Shown in pieces: positions 4,820 through 10,065 of a stretch of 10,065 nt of DNA (its first letter is position 1; the number at the start of each line of letters is the position of its first letter). A program made the translations under genes and the position numbers. Source of the DNA: JAETTH01 sp964455975 (GTDB taxonomy: Bacteria > Bacillota > Clostridia > TANB77 > CAG-508); contig CAYVYP010000052.1 in NCBI GenBank assembly GCA_964455975.1, positions 1 to 10,065 of the forward strand, in the 5' to 3' direction. Under the pieces are notes generated by a model that was given only the letters and a program-made list of their open reading frames with translations, searched no databases and was not told where the DNA came from.

Positions 4820-6196
4820 ATGGATGTAATAGCTGCGATATCAACTGCTCCTGGAATAGGTTCTATAGGAATTGTAAGAATGAGTGGAAAAGATACTTTT
4901 AAAATTTTAGAAAAAGTATTTGTACAAAAAAATGCTAAAAATATAGATGAAATAAAAGGATATTCAATAAAGTATGGTAATATTATAGATTCTACAAATG
5001 GAGAAATAATAGATGAAGTATTGGTATCATACTTTAAAGAACCCAAAAGTTATACAACAGAAAATATGTGTGAAATAAATTCTCATGGAGGACAAGTTGT
5101 AATAAAAAGAATATTAAAAGAATGCTTAAAAAATGGAGCAAATCTAGCAGAGCCAGGAGAATTTACTAAAAGAGCATTTTTAAATGGTAGAATAGATTTA
5201 TCTCAAGCAGAATCTATTATAGATTTAATAAATTCGAAATCAGAAAAAGAAGCAAAAGCAGGAATTAATGGATTAGAAGGATTTTTATCAACAGAAATTA
5301 AAGTAATTCGTGAAAAAATATTAGATGTAATGTCAGACATAGAAGCTTCTATAGATTATCCAGAATATGATATAGAAGAATTAACAGATGAAAAAATTAT
5401 AAATACAATTAATTTTGTTGAGGAAAGATTAAAAAACTTATCAGAAAGTTTTGAAAATGGAAAAATAATAAAAGAGGGAATAAAGACAGCTATTATAGGA
5501 AGACCAAATGCAGGAAAATCATCATTATTAAATGCAATATTAAAAGAAGAAAGAGCAATAGTTACTGATATAGAAGGAACAACGAGAGATTCTATTGAAG
5601 AATTTATTACAATAGAAGGAATTCCTGTAAAGCTTATAGATACGGCTGGAATAAGAGATTCAGAAGATAAAATAGAAAAAATAGGAATAGAAAAATCAAA
5701 AGAAATAGCTAATCAGGCAGATTTAGTTATAGCCATATTTGACTGTACAAAAGAATTAAATAAAAAAGATATTGAAATATTAGATTTAATTAAAAATAAA
5801 AATGCAATAATTATTCTTAATAAAATAGACATAGGAATAAATATATTAAAAGAAAATCAGAAAATTAATAATTCTAAAAAACCAGTAATAGAAATTTCTG
5901 CATTAGAAAAATCAGGAATAAATAAATTATATTTAGAAATTTCAAAAATGTTTAGCTTAAATAAAATAGATTTAGATAATAGTGTTTTAATAACTAATAT
6001 AAGACATAAAAATAAAATAGATGAAGCTATTAAAAATGTTTGCAATACAAAAAAAGCTGTAGAAGAAAAAATGCCATTAGATATTATTTCTATATATATA
6101 AAAAGTATTTTAGAAAGTTTAGGAGAAATTACAGGAGAAAATGTTTCAGAAGAAATAATTAATGAAATTTTTTCTAAATTTTGTCTAGGTAAATAA
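4820..6196 (+). CDS. mnmE: tRNA modification GTPase MnmE (TrmE)
   Basis: MnmE is a dimeric GTPase that, with MnmG, adds an aminomethyl-type group to C5 of the wobble uridine (U34) of certain tRNAs. The protein has 458 residues, the usual length. The N-terminal folate-binding domain starts DVIAAISTAPGIGSIGIVRMSG. The inserted G domain carries G1 GRPNAGKSS (227-235), G2 GTTRDS (253-258), G3 DTAGIR (274-279), G4 NKID (334-337) and G5-like SAL (360-362). The protein ends in the hallmark FCLGK with Cys455. The ATG at 4820 follows GGAGG (4809-4813). All catalytic motifs are intact. Its partner mnmG follows, but after an unusually long 352-nt gap. Signals ahead of it (the alternative hairpins at 4730-4804) may adjust expression relative to jag. 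Confidence 0.98.
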   Translation: MDVIAAISTAPGIGSIGIVRMSGKDTFKILEKVFVQKNAKNIDEIKGYSIKYGNIIDSTNGEIIDEVLVSYFKEPKSYTTENMCEINSHGGQVVIKRILKECLKNGANLAEPGEFTKRAFLNGRIDLSQAESIIDLINSKSEKEAKAGINGLEGFLSTEIKVIREKILDVMSDIEASIDYPEYDIEELTDEKIINTINFVEERLKNLSESFENGKIIKEGIKTAIIGRPNAGKSSLLNAILKEERAIVTDIEGTTRDSIEEFITIEGIPVKLIDTAGIRDSEDKIEKIGIEKSKEIANQADLVIAIFDCTKELNKKDIEILDLIKNKNAIIILNKIDIGINILKENQKINNSKKPVIEISALEKSGINKLYLEISKMFSLNKIDLDNSVLITNIRHKNKIDEAIKNVCNTKKAVEEKMPLDIISIYIKSILESLGEITGENVSEEIINEIFSKFCLGK

Positions 6197-6251
6197 ATAT
6201 AAAATAAAACATAGAAACAACGCTTTAAAATCAAAAATAAGACAAAATAAA

Positions 6252-6273
6252 TATAAAACAGTATAGTTTTATA
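6252..6273. repeat. Inverted repeat TATAAAAC-N6-GTTTTATA downstream of mnmE
   Basis: A perfect 8-bp stem with a 6-nt loop starts 56 nt after the mnmE stop. No plus-strand T-run follows, so it is not a canonical terminator for mnmE. It could stabilise the 3' end of the mnmE transcript or be chance in AT-rich DNA. Confidence 0.35.
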
Positions 6274-6471
6274 ACTAAAAAAGAAAAACGGTTAAAAACG
6301 AAAATAAAAGAAAAAATTAAAAATAGTAGACATAAAAGATATAATAAAAATATAAGCATTAAAAAATAGATAAAAAGTAAAGAAAATTTTTTAAAAACAC
6401 ATATGCTTTTAGACAAAAAAATAAATATAATAAAATAGAGTACAGACATTGCAATAAATAAGAATAAAAAA

Positions 6472-6513
6472 TTGACAAAAAAGTATATGGAACAATATTT
6501 CTTGTTCCATATA
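6472..6513 (+). promoter_or_regulatory. Perfect 12-bp inverted repeat with an upstream -35-like TTGACA, ahead of mnmG
   Basis: TATATGGAACAA (6484-6495) and TTGTTCCATATA (6502-6513) form a perfect 12-bp inverted repeat with 6-nt spacing, beginning 6 bp after TTGACA (6472-6477). No good -10 box lies 16-18 nt from that TTGACA; TATAAA at 6510-6515 is the nearest TATAAT-like hexamer. The palindrome therefore overlaps the place where a promoter would sit, as a repressor operator would. In the minus direction the stem is followed after one base by six T's, so it also resembles a terminator for antisense transcription. The repeat is certain; its role is not. Confidence 0.45.
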
Positions 6514-6548
6514 AAACGACTATAAAAAGAAAGAAAAGAGGAATTAAA

Positions 6549-8441
6549 ATGAATTATGATGCAGGAGAATATGATGTAGCAGTAATTGGCGCTGGACATG
6601 CAGGTTGTGAAGCAGCTTTAGCAGCAGCAAGATTGGGAATGAAAACAGTAATATTTTCAATAAGTTTAGAAGCTATAGCAAATATGCCATGTAATCCACA
6701 TATAGGAGGAAGTTCAAAAGGACATTTAGTAAGAGAAATAGATTGCCTTGGTGGTGAGATGGGAAAAAATATAGATAAAACATATATACAAATAAAAATG
6801 TTAAACACATCTAAAGGGCCAGCCGTACATTCTTTAAGAGCACAAGCTGATAGAAAGATGTATCAGATGGAAATGAAACATACTTTAGAAAGACAAAAAA
6901 ATTTAAGTGTTAAGCAAGCTGAAATAGTGGATATAAAAATAGAAAATGGAAGAGTAGTATCTATAGAAACAGATATAGGAGCGATTTATAAAGTAAAATC
7001 TGTAATATTAGCTACAGGAACATATCTTAAAGGAAAAATATATATAGGAGAATATTCAAAAGAAAGTGGGCCAGATGGAGTATTTGCAGCTAAAAAATTA
7101 TCAGAAAGTCTTAAAAATAATGGATTTGAATTATTAAGATTTAAAACAGGAACACCAGCTAGATTAAATAAAAATAGTTTAGATTTATCAAAAATGGAAA
7201 TACAAGAAGGAGAAGAAGATATTTGTTTATTTTCTTTTGAAGATAAAAAAAGAAATATTACTCAAGAACCTTGCTATTTAACATATACAAATAGTAAAAC
7301 ACATGATATTATTAGAGCAAATTTACATCGTTCTCCATTATATTCTGGTAAAATAGAAGGAACAGGACCAAGATATTGCCCATCTATAGAAGATAAAGTA
7401 GTAAGATTTAGTGACAAGGAAAGACATCAAATATTTGTAGAACCAATAGGAAAAGATACAGATGAAATGTATATTCAAGGAATGAGTTCATCTCTACCAG
7501 AAGATGTACAGATTCAGATGTATAGAACTATACCAGGGTTAGAAAATGCAGAATTTACAAGACCTGCATATGCCATAGAATATGATTGCATAGAACCTTC
7601 ACAATTAAAAATATCATTAGAAAGTAAAAATGTTGAAGGAATGTTTTTTGCAGGGCAGATAAATGGAACATCAGGATATGAAGAAGCTGCATGTCAAGGA
7701 TTGATAGCAGGAATAAATGCAAGTAGAAAAATATTAGGAAAGAAAGCTTTAATATTAGATAGATCAGAGGCATATATAGGAGTTTTAATAGATGATATAG
7801 TAACTAAAAGTACTAATGAACCATATAGAATGATGACTTCTAGAGCAGAATACAGACTTTTATTAAGACAAGATAATGCAGATTTACGTTTAACTGAAAT
7901 CGGACATGATATAGGACTTATTTCAGATGAAAAATACAATAGGTTTTTAAATAAAAAGAAAAATATAGAAAAAGAAGTAGAAAGAATAGAAAATACAACA
8001 ATAAAGCCATCTAAACAAGTAAATGAATTATTAAAAGAAAACAATTCATCTGAACTTACTACAGGAGTAAAGCTATCAGACTTGTTAAGAAGAACAGAAC
8101 TTACATATAATATATTAGAAAAAATAGATGAAAATAGATCAAATTTAGAAAAAGATGAAAAAGAAGAGGCAGAAATACAAATAAAATATTCAGGATATAT
8201 AAAAATGCAAATTGCACAAGTAGAAAAGTTTAAAAAGTTAGAAAAAAAGCTATTGCCAGAAGATTTAGATTATAATAATGTAACAGGAATTAGATTAGAG
8301 GCAAGACAAAAGTTAAATAAATTTAAACCAGCATCAGTTGGACAAGCCTCTAGAATATCAGGAGTTTCACCAGCTGACATATCAGTACTTTTAGTTTATT
8401 TAGAAAAAGAAAGAAGAATAAATAAGCAAGAAAACAAATAA
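6549..8441 (+). CDS. mnmG: tRNA uridine-5-carboxymethylaminomethyl modification enzyme MnmG (GidA)
   Basis: MnmG is the FAD-dependent partner of MnmE in modifying wobble U34 of tRNAs. The protein has 630 residues, the usual full length. The FAD-binding site GAGHAGCEAALAAARLG is at 14-30, and the family signature MPCNPHIGGSSKGHLVREID is at about 46-65. NTSKGPAV lies at 86-93, GTGPRYCPSIEDK, with a conserved cysteine at 277, at 271-283, and FFAGQINGTSGYEEAACQG at 366-384. The C-terminal MnmE-binding helical region ends with SRISGVSPADISVLL (601-615). The start ATG follows GAGG (6538-6541), and an in-frame Met a few residues before the FAD motif fits homologues. rsmG starts 9 nt after its stop, so the two are co-transcribed. 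No frameshift or missing motif is seen. Confidence 0.98.
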   Translation: MNYDAGEYDVAVIGAGHAGCEAALAAARLGMKTVIFSISLEAIANMPCNPHIGGSSKGHLVREIDCLGGEMGKNIDKTYIQIKMLNTSKGPAVHSLRAQADRKMYQMEMKHTLERQKNLSVKQAEIVDIKIENGRVVSIETDIGAIYKVKSVILATGTYLKGKIYIGEYSKESGPDGVFAAKKLSESLKNNGFELLRFKTGTPARLNKNSLDLSKMEIQEGEEDICLFSFEDKKRNITQEPCYLTYTNSKTHDIIRANLHRSPLYSGKIEGTGPRYCPSIEDKVVRFSDKERHQIFVEPIGKDTDEMYIQGMSSSLPEDVQIQMYRTIPGLENAEFTRPAYAIEYDCIEPSQLKISLESKNVEGMFFAGQINGTSGYEEAACQGLIAGINASRKILGKKALILDRSEAYIGVLIDDIVTKSTNEPYRMMTSRAEYRLLLRQDNADLRLTEIGHDIGLISDEKYNRFLNKKKNIEKEVERIENTTIKPSKQVNELLKENNSSELTTGVKLSDLLRRTELTYNILEKIDENRSNLEKDEKEEAEIQIKYSGYIKMQIAQVEKFKKLEKKLLPEDLDYNNVTGIRLEARQKLNKFKPASVGQASRISGVSPADISVLLVYLEKERRINKQENK

Positions 8442-8450
8442 GGAGTTTAT

Positions 8451-9173
8451 ATGGAATTTTTAGAATTTGAAAAAGAATTAAAAAATAAAGCAAATAAAAT
8501 AAATATAAATTTAACAGAAAAACAAATAGAAAATTTTTATAATTATATGGAATTACTTTTAGAATGGAATGAAAAGATAAATTTAACAGCTATAACTGAT
8601 AAAAAAGAGATTATTCAAAAACATTTTATAGATTCAATTACGATAAATAAATATATAACTAAAAATGATAAGATCCTTGATATTGGTACAGGAGCAGGTT
8701 TTCCTGGGATACCATTAAAAATAATAAATCAAGATTCTAAAATTATATTGTTAGATTCACTAAATAAAAGAATAAACTTTTTGAATGAAGTTATAGAAAA
8801 ATTAGAAATTAAAAATGTTTATGCTATTCATGGAAGAGCAGAAGATTTTGTAAAGCAAACTGGAGAAAGGGAAAGCTTTGATATTGTTACCTCAAGAGCG
8901 GTTGCAGGATTAAATGTATTGCTAGAATATATGTTGCCATTTACTAAAATAGGTGGAATATGTATATGTATGAAAGGTATAAATGCAGAAGATGAAATAG
9001 AAAAATCTAAAAAAGCAATAGAAATATTAGGTGGTAAAATAGAAAAGATAGAAGAAGTATATCTTCCAGATAGTGATATTTTAAGAAAAAATATTATCAT
9101 TAGAAAAATAAGAAAAACACCTGAAAATTTTCCAAGAAAAGCAGGTGTTCCATCAAAGGAACCTATAGAGTAA
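8451..9173 (+). CDS. rsmG: 16S rRNA (guanine-527-N7)-methyltransferase RsmG (GidB)
   Basis: RsmG transfers a methyl group from S-adenosylmethionine to N7 of G527 in 16S rRNA, in the 530 loop near the decoding site. The 240-residue protein has the expected length. NLTAI (44-48) is the family N-terminal motif. The SAM-binding glycine-rich loop is ILDIGTGAGFPGIPLKI (75-91), followed by LLDSLNKRINFL (100-111), HGRAEDF (117-123) and TSRAVA (137-142). The C-terminal family signature is FPRKAGVPSKEPI (227-239). The ribosome-binding site AAGGAG overlaps the mnmG stop, 5 nt before the ATG at 8451. The last codons contain an 8-bp inverted repeat AACACCTG/CAGGTGTT (9116-9123/9142-9149) without a T-run. 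No separate promoter is needed. Confidence 0.97.
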   Translation: MEFLEFEKELKNKANKININLTEKQIENFYNYMELLLEWNEKINLTAITDKKEIIQKHFIDSITINKYITKNDKILDIGTGAGFPGIPLKIINQDSKIILLDSLNKRINFLNEVIEKLEIKNVYAIHGRAEDFVKQTGERESFDIVTSRAVAGLNVLLEYMLPFTKIGGICICMKGINAEDEIEKSKKAIEILGGKIEKIEEVYLPDSDILRKNIIIRKIRKTPENFPRKAGVPSKEPIE

Positions 9174-9199
9174 CAACTATTACATAGAAAAAAAGTAAA

Positions 9200-9230
9200 A
9201 ATGTTCCACGCAAATTGAGAATGTTCCACA
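9200..9230. repeat. Direct repeat AATGTTCCAC, 20-bp period, with parS-like half-sites
   Basis: AATGTTCCAC occurs at 9200-9209 and again at 9220-9229, exactly 20 bp (two helical turns) apart, in the gap between rsmG and parA. The first copy extends to TGTTCCACG, equal to one half plus one base of the ParB site parS (consensus TGTTNCACGTGNAACA), but the second half-palindrome is missing in both. They could be degenerate or half-site ParB binding sites near the par operon. This is inference; a full parS is not present in the window. Confidence 0.4.
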
Positions 9231-9338
9231 CACAACGGGAATATAAAAAATCAGTCAGGCAAACAGATAAAAAGTTTTCTGACAGTAAAAATTCGACAAA
9301 ATTTGACACAAAAAAATAAAATAAATTTGTAAAATACA

Positions 9339-9378
9339 TTGACATATTTAAGATATTTTTATATCATTAATATGTCAA
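9339..9378 (+). promoter_or_regulatory. parA promoter inside a 10-bp inverted repeat
   Basis: A -35 TTGACA (9339-9344) and a -10 TATCAT (9362-9367), 17 nt apart, form a good sigma-A promoter for parA with a start near 9374. TTGACATATT (9339-9348) is perfectly repeated in inverse orientation as AATATGTCAA (9369-9378), 30 bp centre to centre. The two arms thus cover the -35 box and the predicted transcription start. Such flanking repeats often bind a regulator; autoregulation by Par proteins is one possibility. Confidence 0.6.
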
Positions 9379-9402
9379 AATTTGATGTTTGGAGGAATGA
9401 AG

Positions 9403-10065
9403 TTGGGAAAAGTAGTATCAATAGCAAATCAAAAAGGCGGAGTTGGAAAGACTACAACTGCAGTCAATTTGAGCACAATACTTGCAAAAAATGGAAAAAA
9501 AGTCTTAATGATAGATACAGATCCACAAGGAAATGCAACAAGTGGAGTAGGAGTGGAAAGAAATCAAGAAATTTCTATATATGATGTATTAGTTGATGAA
9601 GTAGAAATGAAAGATGCACTTCAGGATACTCAAATAAAAAATTTAAAAGTTTGTCCTTCAGACATAAATTTAGCAGGGGCAGAAGTAGAGCTTGTTTCAA
9701 TGATGTCTAGAGAACAAAGATTAAAGGAAAAATTAGAAGAAATAAAAGAAGAATTTGATTATATTATAATTGATTGTCCACCATCATTAGGATTAATTAC
9801 ATTAAATGCATTTACTGCTTCAGATAGTGTATTAATACCTATACAATGTGAATATTATGCATTAGAAGGATTAGGACAACTCTTAAACACAGTAAATTTA
9901 GTCAAAAAGCATTTAAACAAAAGTTTGGAAATAGAGGGTGCAGTTCTTACAATGTATGATATAAGAACAAATCTTTCAAACCAAGTTGTTAAAGAAGTAA
10001 AAAAATATTTTGATGATAAAGTATATAAAACAGTAATACCAAGAAATGTCAAATTAAGTGAAGCA
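9403..10065 (+). CDS. parA: Chromosome-partitioning ATPase ParA/Soj, N-terminal 221 residues
   Basis: ParA (Soj) is a deviant Walker ATPase that moves ParB-parS complexes and, in its Bacillus form, also regulates DnaA. The frame is open to the window end after 221 codons (family length about 255), so the gene is cut only by the window. Numbering from the TTG at 9403: ANQKGGVGKTTTAVNL holds the deviant Walker A motif KGGVGKTT (11-18), Walker A' is DTDPQGN (38-44), Walker B is IIIDCPP (121-127), and the conserved IPRNVKLSEA sits at the cut end. The TTG start is chosen because GGAGG (9391-9395) is 7 nt before it and the product then begins MGKVVSIANQ as in Soj. The in-frame ATG at 9397 lies only 1 nt after the GGAGG. 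parB is expected just beyond the window. Confidence 0.97.
   Translation, partial: MGKVVSIANQKGGVGKTTTAVNLSTILAKNGKKVLMIDTDPQGNATSGVGVERNQEISIYDVLVDEVEMKDALQDTQIKNLKVCPSDINLAGAEVELVSMMSREQRLKEKLEEIKEEFDYIIIDCPPSLGLITLNAFTASDSVLIPIQCEYYALEGLGQLLNTVNLVKKHLNKSLEIEGAVLTMYDIRTNLSNQVVKEVKKYFDDKVYKTVIPRNVKLSEA

Larger units (their letters stand above)
6197..6548. other. 352-bp gene-free interval between mnmE and mnmG
   Basis: No credible coding region is seen; the plus strand is extremely A-rich and the open minus-strand frame is a low-complexity Phe/Leu/Ile-rich artefact. The interval contains a perfect 8-bp inverted repeat, TATAAAAC-N6-GTTTTATA (6252-6273). It also has a looser A/T inverted repeat, TTAAAAAAT (6359-6367) with ATTTTTTAA (6386-6394), a perfect TTGACA at 6472-6477, and a perfect 12-bp inverted repeat at 6484-6513. 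The mnmG ribosome-binding site GAGG (6538-6541) ends it. It probably holds an mnmG promoter and control site. I see no recognisable riboswitch or structured RNA family in it. Confidence 0.6.

Noticed and set aside
4789..5046. Minus-strand open frame inside mnmE
   Set aside because: It lies antisense to the well-supported mnmE 5' end and has no independent evidence.
5857..6234. Minus-strand open frame overlapping the mnmE 3' end
   Set aside because: It is a shadow of mnmE, hydrophobic only because the sense strand is A-rich.
6231..6599. 122-codon minus-strand open frame, Phe/Leu/Ile-rich, looking like a membrane protein
   Set aside because: It is the complement of A-rich DNA, overlaps the mnmG start and has low-complexity composition typical of antisense AT-rich sequence.
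7555..8044. Two minus-strand open frames inside mnmG
   Set aside because: They are antisense to intact mnmG coding sequence and low-complexity.
9116..9149. AACACCTG/CAGGTGTT inverted repeat as terminator of the mnmG-rsmG operon
   Set aside because: It lies inside the conserved C-terminal rsmG codons, has an 18-nt loop and no T-run follows.
9202..9217. A complete parS site
   Set aside because: Only the left half TGTTCCACG matches; the following bases CAAATTG do not complete the palindrome.
8828..9345. Minus-strand open frames across the rsmG 3' end and the rsmG-parA gap
   Set aside because: No ribosome-binding site or family resemblance; they overlap rsmG and the parA regulatory region.
9339..9584. 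81-codon plus-strand open frame at the parA start
   Set aside because: It is out of frame with parA, which carries the full ATPase motifs through the same bases.
1..10065. Mobile elements, CRISPR arrays, tRNA or rRNA genes, defence or toxin-antitoxin genes
   Set aside because: No repeat array, transposase-like protein, structural RNA signature or foreign-looking base composition was seen; all credible genes belong to the standard origin cluster.

Overview
This window is a chromosomal replication-origin (oriC) neighbourhood of a very AT-rich low-GC Gram-positive bacterium, most likely a Clostridia-like member of the Bacillota. The evidence is the gene order dnaN-dnaA / oriC / rpmH-rnpA-yidD-yidC-jag-mnmE-mnmG-rsmG-parA, the DnaA boxes of the TTATCCACA type, the strong Shine-Dalgarno sequences, and codon use dominated by AGA (Arg), ATA (Ile) and TTA (Leu). 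I cannot name a genus from the sequence alone.

Layout. Positions 1-1954 hold dnaN (5' end only) and dnaA, both on the minus strand and separated by a 325-bp gap. That gap carries a DnaA-trio-like basal unwinding element and several DnaA boxes. Positions 1955-2384 are the dnaA-rpmH intergenic half of a bipartite origin: two clusters of DnaA boxes face each other across an almost pure A+T stretch, with a likely dnaA promoter inside and a strong rpmH promoter on the right. From 2385 onward every gene is on the plus strand: rpmH (ribosomal protein L34), rnpA (RNase P protein), yidD and yidC (membrane protein insertion), jag (KH/R3H RNA-binding protein), mnmE and mnmG (tRNA wobble-uridine modification), rsmG (16S rRNA m7G methyltransferase), and parA/soj (chromosome segregation and initiation control, cut by the window end). 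Genes on both sides point away from the origin, as expected for co-directional replication and transcription.

How the genes work together. DnaA and DnaN start and sustain replication. ParA links origin segregation to DnaA control. The rpmH-to-rsmG block is a translation and membrane-biogenesis cluster: L34, tRNA 5' maturation, insertion of membrane proteins, tRNA wobble modification by the MnmE-MnmG complex, and 16S rRNA methylation. No noc-type parB paralogue lies between rsmG and parA.

Novelty. The coding content is the canonical origin cluster, and I found no undescribed multi-gene system, mobile element, CRISPR array or toxin-antitoxin pair. The points worth a second look are non-coding: the trio-like unwinding element next to dnaN, two mutually exclusive hairpins ahead of mnmE, a perfect 12-bp inverted repeat in an unusually long gap ahead of mnmG, and direct and inverted repeats around the parA promoter, including parS-like half-sites.
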